Assembly: GCA_034509425.1 (NCBI GenBank)
Contig: JAVTVJ010000001.1
Coordinates: 12,481,501 to 12,545,500 of the forward strand
DNA from: Eopsaltria australis
Lineage: Eukaryota > Chordata > Aves > Passeriformes > Petroicidae
Direction of reading: 5' to 3'
Length of the DNA: 64,000 bases
Below, piece by piece: positions 25,044 through 36,759 of the stretch. Every line of letters starts with the position of its first letter. Positions within the stretch are counted from its first letter, which is position 1. The position numbers and the translations under genes are program-made. The notes beneath the pieces are model-generated. The model saw only the letters and a list, made by a program, of their open reading frames with translations, was not told the DNA's origin and searched no databases.

Positions 25044-27536
25044 ATATTTTTTTTAAAAAGCATCATTGCTATTTCTGCTATGCTCACAGATACAGAAATA
25101 AATAAGTAAATCTGATTTAGTCTGATCACTCCTAGGAACATTTTTCAGCCTTTTTATGAGGTGGAGTGGCATGCTAGCAGGTGCCAAGAATAGGACATCC
25201 ATCATTGTGTCCTATCCTTTTCCACCATAGGTAATTAATAGACATAAACCATATCTCTTGTTTATATTATTTGGTTTAATGTCCACATGAAAGAACTAAC
25301 AATAGATTAATTAACTGTGAATGATTAATGAAATAGTCATTGTAATTAATATTTTGTTCTGTCCTGTGGTTTTTTTCAGATTAATAACCCAATGAAGACC
25401 AATTTAACTTCAAATACCTTTCCAGAACTTAAAAATGCAATCAAATAAGAAAAAAACCAGCAGCTGCTCCCCACTGAACAGTAATCAGTACATTAAAAAT
25501 TAAGCTAAGCAATATTCCATTCCTGATATAAATATCAGTCATCTTCAGCTCCCTTTCTCCCTCAAAACTCACTAAACAAGAAGGTCTTGCAGCAGTGACA
25601 TGAAATCCCATCAGACTAAAATGCAGAGAAAAATTCAAACTGCTAAATCTTAATTAACAAAAAGACAACAAAAAACCACACTTTTTTCTACAACAACACG
25701 ACAAATAAGCCATGTGGTACAATGGCACTTAGCTCTGACTCATTTCTTTAATAAACCTACCTAAAAAAAGATGATCTGGGTTTTGCTTTCCCCAGGACAT
25801 AAGGGGGAACCAAGTGTCCCTGTTGGGTCCAAGCACTGATGAGCAAGGGATCCTGTCACTGGTGTGGTACAGTGTTATCCATGACCCACTGTCTCTCATC
25901 ATCCAGGGATGCTGAATCTTCCAATGCCAGAAACCAAGTCTCAGTGGTACTGGCTCTGCCCTGACTTTGTGGCCAGCTTTTGCATCCCCAGCAAATTCAT
26001 AACTTCCTTCCCCCTCCCACCAGCCTCTTTCCCTTGCAGCCACTGTGCCCTCACTCCATGCTTGCTATCCCTTCTGAGCTGATCTCTGCCACCACATCAC
26101 CGTACTGTCATTATTTCCCTCTACTGGTGTCACAATCCATGCACAAAATCCCACATTATGCTGTTGCTTATGGTTTCCACCAAGAGATTCTAATTATTTT
26201 TTGGAACACATTTTGTCTCTCAGTTTAGCTATTTCATTATTGTGGCTGTAACCCTTTGGCCTTTCAGAGTCTGTCATTCTTCAAAATGGGTAACAGACTT
26301 ATGTTCTTTGTACAGCTCTTGGTTTCCTAGAATGTACATATTTTTCCTCAGTTTTCACAGCCACCTCCAGTGTCCTGGGCAATGCACTACATCTGTTATA
26401 CACCATTTCTCTCAATAAATGGCTGCATATAGATCAAACATTCAAACGTTGCCTTTAAAGGAGGGCCTGTTGGTGATAATTCTATGCTATTTACACTCAG
26501 GTATCTGCTAGGAGGTTATTGCCATTTGGGGACTTGCTTATTGCTCTTCCTGGGGTTTTATGGTAAGTACAAGTTGGCTTTATTGATATCTTAAAAAACA
26601 ATCTGTCAGAGAGGAGACTATACACACATCAGGTAACAGCAATCCAAACATTTAAAAAGTTAGTGAAATAAAGTTTTCTTGTATCAATTATCTTATCATT
26701 CTTTTGACCCAGTTGTACCATTTCTAAAATGAAAATTGTTACCCCTATGTTTTAGGGGTTTGCATCAGGTCTAATTCAGCGATACTGATGATGCCTAACC
26801 ACAATCAAAATAAGTGACTTATACAAGCTTTCTTTCTGTTTACTTCTAAAATCTTCATGGATCATACCATAAAAGTGATATATAACCAATCTTGTTCTGT
26901 AAAGGTTCATGTGGAATATTCGCAACATCGGGAACGTTCTGCAAGTTACTAATTCATGGTAGTGTTGAGGAAGAAATAGCTGGCAAAACCAGGCATCCTT
27001 AGTTTTTTCGTCATGGATCTTAACAAGATTCCCAAATGGAAGTAAAGGTTTGTTGTTGTTGTTGTTATGCAAATCTAATTTTTTCTTTATAAATATTTCC
27101 TAGCATAGTTCAAACAAAAATTTCTTCTATTGTATTTGTGTACCAGCCATCTCTTCCCTGGATCTTCTATCTGTAATATACAGATGAAATTCTGATCCAG
27201 GCAAAATTCAGTATGTGATCACTCCAGTGACATATTTTCTATTAAATAATCAGCAGGTAAAGTACAGGAATAGTCCTGTCAGCGAGCTTTCCTTTTTCTG
27301 ACTGAGTGCCAGGTCAGAACCACACTTCCTTCTGTTTATCCTCAAAACGAAACGTACATAACAATCAAGAATAGTACAGGGAAAGGCCATAGAAATGGTA
27401 AAAATGCTAAAAAGTTTAGGTGCAGGAAAAGATTAAACAGTGATTCTTCAGTGAGGATAAAATGTCTATGATTAAAGCCTGTGTAATTGCATCCGACACG
27501 GTGGAAGGAAGAACAGAATGGTTTCTCACTGTGTCA
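25044..27536. other. non-coding DNA, no gene seen
   Basis: No gene or mobile element recognised. Open frames up to 104 codons (25729-26043, minus) are in a mildly GC-richer patch and have no domain. A (TTG)n microsatellite lies at about 27050-27066. Confidence 0.6.
27050..27066. repeat. (TTG)n microsatellite
   Basis: About six units of TTG. Confidence 0.8.
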
Positions 27537-27542
27537 CACAAG

Positions 27543-28148
27543 TGTGGCCGTCCGCCTGCCTCCTCGGTGGAGTGGAGTTGGCTACTAGCAAAGGCGGAGG
27601 CGATTTGGGTCCTCGGAGGCCAGCCTTGTTCCCAATCGCCGAGCGACTCTTGCCCTTGCTCCCTGCTAGCTGCTCGGTAGGCGAACTCTCCCACACCTCA
27701 GGGGGTTCCTCCAACCCAGGAATGAAGAGACACAGACACGAGGTTCTGTACTCTGTGGCACCGGGGATCGGAGGACCCCGATTCCCCTGGGACACGATCT
27801 TTTATTGTTCCCCCGGTGACCAATCACCGGGTAGCAGAGGGGAGGAACTGGGGAGGAGCAGGGGACAGGGAGCGAACCAGGGATAGAAGGGGGATGAGCG
27901 AGGGTTACAGACAGGGGAGTGATACAATGAACAACCGAGTAACTGAGAACTCTCTAGGAAACTGGGGGTGACTGACTTAGATGGGCAGGTGGCGCTCCCC
28001 AATGAGCCCTGGGGGTGTTCACCTGTCTCGAGCCCAGCCTCTTCTGGGCTAAACTATTGTTTGCTCCACCTCAGGGGAGCACTCCTGCTCCCCCCAGGGC
28101 TTTCTCATTGGAAATTCTTCTTCTGGAGTAACCTGCACCACCGCCACA
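27543..28148 (-). mobile_element. complete solo LTR, ERVK-like (class II), minus strand
   Basis: This 606-bp element has perfect 6-bp terminal inverted repeats (TGTGGC...GCCACA) and an exact 6-bp target-site duplication CACAAG (27537-27542 and 28149-28154). Six-base duplications are typical of class II (alpha/betaretrovirus-related) integration. On the minus strand the order is U3 start TGTGGCGGTGGTGCAGG, a palindromic CCAAT region (27812-27831), AATAAAAGA (about 27799-27807), then GC-rich R/U5. No gag, pol or env remains, so it is a solo LTR. Sharp ends and exact TSDs suggest a moderately young insertion. A fragment of the same family lies at 22575-22680. The provirus at 62313 shares only the first few bases and is a different family. 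Confidence 0.9.
27799..27831 (-). promoter_or_regulatory. LTR promoter core with palindromic CCAAT site
   Basis: On the minus strand CCCGGTGATTGGTCACCGGG (27812-27831) is a perfect 8-bp inverted repeat around TTGG, the complement of a CCAAT box, followed after a few bases by AATAAAAGA, which may serve as TATA-like element or polyadenylation signal. Function is inferred from position in the LTR. Confidence 0.55.
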
Positions 28149-28154
28149 CACAAG

Positions 28155-28848
28155 ACCTTAAAACCACAGAACCAGAGAAGGTGGAAGGAAATGCTTAGGA
28201 AGCAGCTTCATAATGAAAGGAGGTCTTTGTCAACACATTATGCTATCTCATTATCAAACTTCCTGCTGCCAGGAATGTGGGAGGTCCATGTTCATCCACA
28301 TTCAAACAACATCAAGACAAATTCATGGAAGAAAAATGTATTAAGTAGAAATGCATAAGTTTTGTTTCAGTAAGTCCCCCAAACCTATTTCTTGGCACTG
28401 AACAAACATTCTGGGGAGTGGATCACCAGGCTACTTAGAGGCCCATTGGGCTGATCTGCACATCTGTTCTTGAAAGAAACACCTCTACTGCAGTTACCAT
28501 GCAGACTTTGAGAAATTTTACAAGGCCAGAACCATTTTTCACATATGGATATACTTGATCATCTCCTGTTGACAGACAAGGGATCACTGTCTCAGAATAA
28601 CCACCAGCAGAACATCAAAGTCATAGAAAGAAACTATATACACACAAACACAAAATAAACCCAAACAAACCACTTAAAGAAACACTCCTGCCCATGCAAC
28701 ATCAATGCTTGAACAATAGAGTTATGGAATTAATCTGTTTCAGAAGCTGGATTGCTTCAGAAACTGGAGATGAGCAATGGGCATTCTGCAACTTGTTATA
28801 CTTAGCCTGCAGGAAAAGGCTCCAAGGTATGGGTTTGTGTAGCTGCTG
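28155..28848. other. non-coding DNA, no gene seen
   Basis: AT-rich unique DNA between two LTR-type elements. Nothing recognisable in it. No internal retroviral sequence connects the two elements. Confidence 0.55.
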
Positions 28849-29389
28849 TGGATGTGTCCTTAGAGACCCCAGGGGGAGAAGACTTAGAAAAGGAGAAAGA
28901 TAACTGGTGGAGAAAGTTCCAAGCAGATAGGAAACCCCTGGAAAGTGAAGTGACCATAGTTTAACCCAGGACAAACCCGAGTAGCCACTGCTAGTGTCCA
29001 TCATCTCCTCCCTCCCCCTAAGAGCCTTTGTTCTATTCCCTGTTATCTCCTGAGCCCCTTTCCTTCCCCATCCCACAGGACCAAATACCCGTAGGCCTTC
29101 CCTATACTCCCCCAAACCCCCCAGTGATTGGTGATACGTGGTAACTCTTAAGGCCATGTCTGAGGGCCCCCTGGCCTCTTGGACCCTGCCTCTCCTCTGT
29201 GTGAAGACCCTGCAGTAAAATCCACTCAGAATTAAAGGCATTCCAAGGGCCCTCTCGTTATTCATCTTCAGATGATAGCTAAACTGGATCATTCCTGCAC
29301 CACACCGCAGGCCGCAGTTTCTCTGGCTAAGTGTCTACGGGACGCTGCCAGAGTGCCTTGGGATAGGGGCACTCCTGGAAATATAGCCA
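28849..29389 (+). mobile_element. probable solo LTR of a third retrovirus family
   Basis: A GC-rich block has LTR-like order on the plus strand: CCCAGGGGGAG near the start, an inverted CCAAT (GTGATTGGTG), GGACCCTGCCTCTCCTC, then CAGAATTAAAGGCATTCC as a polyadenylation-like signal and a GC-rich U5-like tail. Taking TGGATGTG (28849) to ATAGCCA (29389) as ends gives 541 bp flanked by GCTG on both sides, a 4-bp duplication as in gammaretrovirus-like elements. A 4-bp match is weak evidence, and GC-rich sequence continues to about 29450, so the right end could lie further on. A 196-codon open frame on the opposite strand (28702-29292) is antisense to this block and is not considered a gene. Confidence 0.42.
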
Positions 29390-32289
29390 GCTGGAATCTG
29401 TCGTGGCAACGCCGGGCTGGACAGAAAAAACAGCGAGCTATAGGTCTGCTCAGATCAGAAAAGAAAAAACACTGGGAAACACAAGGATCTTCCAGCATCT
29501 GAAAAAGTTTCTAGAGAAAAGTAGGTAAACTCCTCCACAATACCCAGCTGCAGGAGGGTAATTTGTATTTCTCACTTTTATGAGACATTCTGTAACAATG
29601 AGAGAAAGAGAAAAATATTTTTTCCTCCCTCAGAGCCTTTCTGCTCTACTTCTTGCAGGAAAGTACCCTTGGGAGTCTGTGCAATTGCTATTGTGAAAGA
29701 GTCCATGCCAGAGAATGGTCTTAGCAAACTCAGGCATACACACCCTGTCTGGATCCCCAGGTTTTCAACACAGTCCTCCATGAAAATTTGAACCAGGAGT
29801 ATTCCAGTGAAGACAATAAGTTAGCTGGCACACTTGGTCTGTAAATAAAGATTAGATCTTATCTAAGGAAGGGAGACAAGTAATTTCTTCACAGGCAGTA
29901 GAAGGGAAAGCCATAGTCTGTATTTGGCCACCATCTTTGTAATTATAGCAGTTCTTGTTTATTTTTAAAAGCTATGAAAAGCCAGGCTCTTTTAATCTGA
30001 GTACACAAAATCAACCGTTTTCCTGGTAGTTTTCTTGCTTCATTAAGAGAATACAATCCTTTTCAACTTTGCTTGATGCTCTATAACTAATAATGAGATG
30101 CTTTTCAAATCACTAGATATCAAGCGACACAGAAAATCAAAATCTTCACCATGGGAATAATAAGTTTTTCATTTAAGAAAATGTTCCAGCTCTGATGTGT
30201 CCAATATCTGATTTTCCAGAAAAAAACCCAGCATTATGCTCAGAAAAGGCAAATCCAAACTAGAAAATGTGCAGAAATGGACATAAGGAAGACAATCTCC
30301 CTTCAAATATAAAAACTTGGCTTTTTGAAAGACTATGACTGCATACCACAATGTATTAGGATTATGAATGCAAGGGATAGGGAAGAACTATTTGCACAAA
30401 TAGGACAAAATATGTATCACTTTTAGGATACTTATTTTCAATAACAAGCTATCAACATTGATGAAATACACAGAAAGTGTTGACCATATCGGGAACGAGA
30501 AGAAATGAGAGACATATCCATTGATATGCATTCAAAACAAAACTTTGAGCTTGTTTGTAGGAAAAAATGTCAGAGATCTATTTATTGTGGAGGAATTCTG
30601 GGCAATGTGATACATGCTTACATGGGCTTCTGTTCTTTAAAGATCTAATGGATGGGAAGGACTTTGTACACAGGCAAAAATGTATTTTGAGAGAGAAACT
30701 TTGATAGCAGGGAGGTATTTGCATCAGCAGTGGCGAGGACTACATCTGAACTTGTTTCCCAGGGAGACAGAATGTTTTCCAAGAAGAATATCATCACACC
30801 TTGAAATAGCAATAGACTCCCCTCGCAGAGTAAGAGAGAACAGCCAAGAACAGCTTGACCTTTATGGGGGCTGTTAGGTGATAAAGCTGCATTTATTTAC
30901 CTACTTGCTCTTGGTTGTGTAAGAGAAAGCGTGATCCCTCACTTGCAGAACTTTGCATAGACCCCAAATCACAGACACAAAACATCTGTTTGCCTTTAGA
31001 CTTCAGCTATAAACTCCAGCAAAGACTTCTCTTTGGTAACAAAGTGATTTGGCTTCTGCAGCTGTTCTTTAAGAGCAGCAAGCCTTCCTGGTTGACAGCA
31101 GGCAGAGAAAGCACCGAGTGCTTGCTTGTGTGACTGCTGAGGGGAACACAGACTTTGCATCTGTCTTCTAATGAAGTTTCTATGAAGTGAGGGATCTCAC
31201 AAAGCAGGTAGCACTCAGAGTGCTGCACTCTGAATGCAACAGACCATGATGTGATGCATCTTTACTTATCCTTAACAAAATCCATCTCTGAAACTCCATG
31301 GAGTAATAACCAGATCTAGCTAAATTAATTGTCTAATTGTCTTTCCTTTATGTACTTGTATATAAAATAAAGGTATAATAATGTGTGAAATCTAAGAATA
31401 ACTTACAGTGAACTGCACCCCCTTTAAACCCTGTATAAAATGGGACAGTGTACAAGCTACAGATTACACTGGTTTCTTCAGTCTCTGCCAGCAAGTGAGG
31501 GCTGAGTAGAAAAAAAGAGAGGGGGCAGCATTCTCCTTCAAAATTGTAGACGTAAAAAGAAACGGGCTGTGGGGCAAAGCAAATGTAGGAGGCTACTCAG
31601 TCCCTCTGTTCCAGGACAAAATGTGCTCTGTTCCTCCCTGGAAAAAATTTTTCTGACCTGGTTTAAAAATTCTCAGGGCAAGAGGTTTAGCATCTTCTGC
31701 AGGGAGCCTGTTTCAATGTTTCACCTCCTTAACAGATAAAAAGGTGTTTCTAGTCTACAACTCACTTCATGGCTGAAACAGACAACCAGAAACAGCATGA
31801 GAGGGTGAATTCAGAGACACAATCTGAGCTTTTGTACAGACAGGATTTGAGATATGACACATCTGAAATGGATGAATTACTCAGAGTAAGAGCAAAGTGA
31901 ACTGATTTCTTCTTGTCCTGTCCCTCTTTTATGTACCCCCAAAGTCCACATCACCTTCATGATCTGTGTGACAGACCCTACAGGTTATAAGAAAGTGAAA
32001 GTGAGCACATGGGGTCAGACCTCCTTCCAGCCTTTATCCTCTCCCCATTACCTGCAGCATGTACCAAATGAAGAATATACCACCCAAGGCAAGTGCACAC
32101 TGGCATTGCCTCCAAGGAATCATTTCATTTTCCATTGATCTGTGTTTTAGTGAACAAGGGTTTGGAGTTGTGGGGTTTTGTCACTGATGCATTTTTTCCC
32201 ATTAATTTAACTAGCTGCTATCACAGTGCCTGTGCAACATCGTTGTAATAACAAGTTTCATGGTTTCACTGCCCAGTGAGTGAATAAAT
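29390..32289. other. non-coding DNA, no gene seen
   Basis: GC-rich for its first 60 bases (possible LTR tail), then ordinary AT-rich unique DNA. Open frames are 60-73 codons without domains. Overlapping short inverted repeats occur at about 31208-31232 (AGCACT/AGTGCT and CAGAGTGC/GCACTCTG). Confidence 0.55.
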
Positions 32290-32525
32290 ATCACAGATTC
32301 ACAGAATCATAGAATGGTTTGGACTGGAAGAGACCTTAAAGATAGTCTGGTTCTCACCCCCCTGCCATAGACAGGGATACTACTAGATCAAGTTGCTCAG
32401 GGTTTCATCCAACCTGGCCTTGAACTTCTATAGATAAGGCATCCACAACTTCTCTGGACAACCTGTTTCAGTGCCTTGCTACCCTCTAAGGAAATATCTC
32501 CTGTTTTGGTCTGATCTTGCTGCCC
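32290..32525 (-). mobile_element. CR1 LINE, 3' end
   Basis: The left end TCACAGATTCACAGAATCAT and the following block AGAATGGTTTGGACTGGAAG are the diagnostic avian CR1 3' terminus in reverse. Further hallmarks follow: ACCTTAAAGATAGTCTGGTT, CCCCCCTGCCATAGACAGGG, CATCCAACCTGGCCTTGAAC, and ACCTGTTTCAGTGCC. Similarity fades near 32525, giving a 5'-truncated copy of about 235 bp, as is usual for CR1. Several substitutions show that it is old. Confidence 0.93.
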
Positions 32526-34324
32526 GTTTCTTCCTTCCTTCCTCCTCTTTCCTACAGAGGAGCTGCAGCTTCAGGAGATTGGCAGAAGAGAAGAACAGAG
32601 TCAAATATAAATAAGGTAGGTCTGTCTCTTTCCTTATGCTGAGCTATCTTACACAGGGACAATAATTCTCTTTTCATGCCACTTGCTCATATAAAAATTT
32701 CCATTAGCCACTTATTTGCAAATAGAGGTATTTTCAACACGATAAAATATCTTTTGAAGATGTACGACTGGGATATTTGTATTCTTCACTTTAACAACAC
32801 AAAGAAAACATCTATTGTGTCTTCTTCATTGATGGCAATCTAAGTCATGACTTCATAGTTTAGAAAGGTGAGTGTATCTGAGAGCCTTTTGAGCCTGTTT
32901 AGTCATGGCATTGCTGCAATCCAGGCTTAGAGTTTGTGGGAAGTGGCATGTGAAACAAGACTTGCAAAGCAGAACGGGTACAGCTAAAAATAATCTGCTG
33001 TGATTAATGAAGATGGACAAGGTTGTGACTGATCACTCAAAACCCAAAGAACATGCCCAGAAACAGGGGTTTCAGAAGTCACAGTGATTCACGGCCTAGG
33101 AGGTCAACGAGAGTCTGAATATGGGGTAATTAGTTCTGCCTAAAAGATTGCCATGGCATGACAGAAAACTGCCCTTCTGTCCGATTCCCTGACCACTATT
33201 AGAGAGGTTCAGCTACACACACAGACACCTCGCTGTTGACTATAGCAGCTGTTGAATGGTAGGGATCTCACTTGAGCAGCTAACTTTGATATTTTGAGAT
33301 TGGGGAGGTTTTCTGATGGTTTTTTTAAAGCAGGACTTGGGTGTACATCTAAAACAGTGTGAGTTTTATTCTCTCTATTTGCAGAAGTAATCAAGTTTTT
33401 TGTATTCTCTTTTGGCTGTAAACTCATTGGAAGCCTGAACTCATGAATAATTTAAAATTAGAATTGCATCTGCTTTACTGTAAGTCTTTTTCTCTCTGCA
33501 CTTTATGACCCCACCCAGAATTAAGCTTGCTATGTGCAAGAAATAAAAAGAAACATAATAAAATTATGTAATTATCTCAAAAACTTTAAAGCTATAGATT
33601 TCTCATAACTGCCTTGACATTTTCTATAAACATTAAAAATTCACAGGACAACTTTATGGTTTTGAATTCTTCTTGAAATGTAAAACTATTACAGTACCTA
33701 TTGTTATCTATCATTTAACAATGTCTTCATGTTAAATAACACTTTTCTTTTGTAATATATACAGATCCCATTCCAATATTTCTAGTCAGAGGCACAAGCA
33801 CATAATTAGCCTTGCCTGTTGGAGACATTGTGCTACTTTCAGGCTTTTTAAAATTAAAGTTATACCATAAAATATATTTAAGTATATCAGTCATCATCTG
33901 TGACATCAGGGGAAAAAATCAGTTTTTAGACTATAAAAGACTTTCTAAAAAAGCATCACACAGATCTCATTAATTTTGAAGGGAACTAAACACCTCTATT
34001 TTTTTTTTAATCCAGCTATGAGTCAGTGCTTTGTGAAAGTCATTGCAGAATACTTTCTGCAAGTTGTTCTCAGATCCTTCACTCAGCCCATTTACTCCAC
34101 ACAGCCTCTAAGTGTTCATTTAAATCACAGTAAGCTAAGTGAAGAGCACACTCCCTGTTCAAATTATCAGAAAAATGAGTACAGGCTTTTCAAGATTTGC
34201 AAATATTTTTGGGACTAGCAAGAAAGTGGCCAATTACGACTGTATATAATGGGACTGTGCATTTATCAGCAAAACAACTTATTTCACAGGTTGTATGACT
34301 GTCTCTCTTTTCTAAATAAGTAAG

Positions 34325-34342
34325 TACATACATACATACATA
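34325..34342. repeat. (TACA)n microsatellite
   Basis: About four and a half units of TACA. Confidence 0.8.
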
Positions 34343-35140
34343 GGTGTATATTTACCAAAAGTGTACAAGTACTAATCTAAATTCATGTTTACTCTAAATT
34401 AAAGTTCATGTAGAGATCAGTGAAGTTCTACTCTTCTGTAAGGAAAATTCCGCTGCTGGAAAGTGATATTTAAAATCTCTATAAGCTCTAGGGTTATCAA
34501 TAGAATACAAAGTCACTCAGTCCTTCAAAATAATGGTTGAGTAGTCTTTTCTGAAAATTCCTTCCATTGTTTTCAATGATAAATGTCTTTTCTCCCATCT
34601 CCACTGACACCAGGCAACTTACCATCACAGGTAGAAATCAGCTCAGGATAGTCTTGGAAGAATAAGAACAGTGAAAAAGCTGAAAATATACATGCTAGCT
34701 AAATTCTGTTTGGAGATAAGTTACTCTGATAGAATGTGCACATTTGAAGTGCACACTTCCATCACAAATGAGGGATGTTAGTTTTCAATGTTTACAGTAT
34801 CAAGGGATTATTCTTTCTCCTGTTGTAGTGGCCATTTAATAGAGCAAGTATTTCCAGTCGTCATTAAGCCCAGCACTCCTGAGGCAACGCCTTCCTGACA
34901 ATTCAAAATTATTTTAAAAATTCAAATGATGGTTCTCTTAGCATCATATTCTGAGAAACTTGAGAAACTTAGTTCTGGGAAGATACCAAATCCAATGGCA
35001 TTCTTAATTTTAACTGCAGAAAATAGGCCAGACTAGCACATTCTCAAAGGAAAGATTCCAAAGAGTAATCATCATATAACTGAGGAGGTAGTAGTACCTA
35101 CACACACTGCATCACTTTCTTATTGTCCATATCTCTTGTG

Positions 35141-35172
35141 ATACCTGTCCAGGGAATACCCTGGACAGGTAT
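35141..35172. repeat. perfect hairpin, 14-bp arms, 4-base loop
   Basis: ATACCTGTCCAGGG, loop AATA, CCCTGGACAGGTAT. Beyond a G-T pair and one mismatch the pairing resumes with CTTG (35135-35138) against CAAG (35175-35178). The total stem is about 20 pairs. It is the longest perfect short-loop inverted repeat that I found. Confidence 0.92.
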
Positions 35173-35406
35173 TCCAAGTGGGAAACTGGAAAAGATTATT
35201 CCACAGGAGAAGCACAGAAATGAGAGGTGGCCTAGTGGAAAGCTGCATCAGGGTAGCTGCTGTTTTTTGCTTGAGGTTGCTCTCACATAAGAAAAGGCTA
35301 CAAGTGTTGCTGTAGGTGTATTATCATTGCCACCACTGCCCCAGGGAAGACAGTGGAGAATAATGAAATCAATTTTAAAACGACAGACTTCTTTTGTCTT
35401 GAATTT

Positions 35407-35426
35407 AAAAAAAAAAAGGGGGGGGG
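35407..35426. repeat. A11-G9 homopolymer junction
   Basis: Eleven A's directly followed by nine G's. It is an unstable tract, and its length may be unreliable in the assembly. Confidence 0.85.
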
Positions 35427-36633
35427 AGGTAATTTGAAACAAGTGAGCATTGGCAGGGGTCATTGCCTCTTCCTCTGTTTCAGTCAAACCATCAGATCTT
35501 GGGATTCCAACATTTCCAGAGGCATAGCTGGCCACAGAGCTGGTGAAGGGGAAAGAGGGTTCTGTCCTCAGAAACTCATTGTAATGCAGAGGAATTGCTC
35601 CATGCAAGACAACACCACTGCAGTTTAATGCAGGTTGTAATTCTGTATTCTCAGCATGGTATATTTGGAGCCATTGAAGAAAAAAGAGCAAATTTGATGT
35701 AAGGAGTGCAGCATCTCTGGCAAGAAGGGCAGTTATCTGCACCAAGGCATGCAGGCCTCTGAACACCCATAAATCAGGGGTCTTCCCTTCCCTGTCAGGC
35801 CCAGAGCAGCCAGGTGATAATCCACACAATACACCAGTACCCCCAGCACATGTGTCCTGAGTGTGTGTATGGAAGGGGTGGTTTCTTTTGCTGTCCCTGG
35901 AGAGAGCACAGCTCTGCCAGCAGTGTGTTATGACATCTGTTTTTACAAACCCAATAATGCTCAGCATGCTGAGAAGCCAGGGCAGCTTTGATGGATGAAC
36001 CCACTATAGCAGCACGATAACATTCTGCGAGCATGCACAAGGGATTAAGCAAGACACCAGCCCACTCCAGCGAGGTCAGGCTGTGCTCAGAATCTGAAAG
36101 GATGTAATATTAATGTCTATCTAATTGGTGAATTTGTCAATGCAGTGTTGCCATTAAACAGCCAGCCATCTGGACCCCAAGGTTTATGTGATCACAGCTG
36201 ATTGTCAAAACAATGGCATTTCACTGACCTTAAGAAATTTAATTAAACTGTTGTACTTCGTTCCATGCAGTAAAGGTACACAAACTGATAGCTAAGAATA
36301 AGGTTGTTGCAAGGTCTGCTGCTTCTGTTTTCTACAGTGTAAAATCATTTTCACATAGACACATATTCCTGGTAAATCTAAAATAACACGTGCAACTGCA
36401 CTGACAGTTTGAGCAAGTCACGTTTCCTTGCTGTGTGTTCTAATGATTCAGCAACAGCCAGAGGAGATTTTTCCAGAAAATAGTACTCTGCAATTCCATT
36501 CATCTTTTGGGCTTAGTAGCTTACTTAGGACATTCATTGTTCAAATTACAGCTCAGAAGCTGTTGTAGTATCAACTCAATAACTTTTCCCCTACAATTAT
36601 GTAGACCAGTGTCTTATAGGCCATGACCAAAAG

Positions 36634-36650
36634 AAAAAAAAAAAAAAAAA
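36634..36650. repeat. poly-A tract (17)
   Basis: Seventeen A's followed by GAAAAAG. It lies about 100 bp left of the probable old LINE fragment. Confidence 0.85.
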
Positions 36651-36759
36651 GAAAAAGACCTCTTCTTTTCCACACACTGACCTAAGGTATAGAAATGTGG
36701 GACAAAAGAAGTTTCCTGAGTGACTTTCTCCCTCAATATTGTGTAGCTCTTTTAATAAA

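Larger units (their letters stand above)
32526..36759. other. non-coding DNA with the longest open frame of the window
   Basis: No recognisable gene. A 239-codon open frame on the minus strand (35248-35967) is the longest in the window. It crosses an A11-G9 tract, has no domain I recognise, and is probably chance. The stretch also holds a perfect 14-bp hairpin, a (TACA)n microsatellite, and a patch at 36107-36250 with clustered homeodomain-, SOX- and E-box-like motifs. Confidence 0.55.

Noticed and set aside
27543..28148. Solo LTR as the same family as the provirus at 62313
   Set aside because: They share only TGT(G/A)GCGGTG at the start. The remaining U3, R and U5 sequences differ.
28702..29292. 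196-codon open frame on the minus strand as a gene
   Set aside because: It is largely antisense to a probable LTR, and its openness follows from GC-rich composition. No domain is seen.
35131..35182. Hairpin as a microRNA precursor
   Set aside because: The stem is only about 20 pairs with a 4-base loop; canonical precursors are about 60-80 bases with longer stems and loops.
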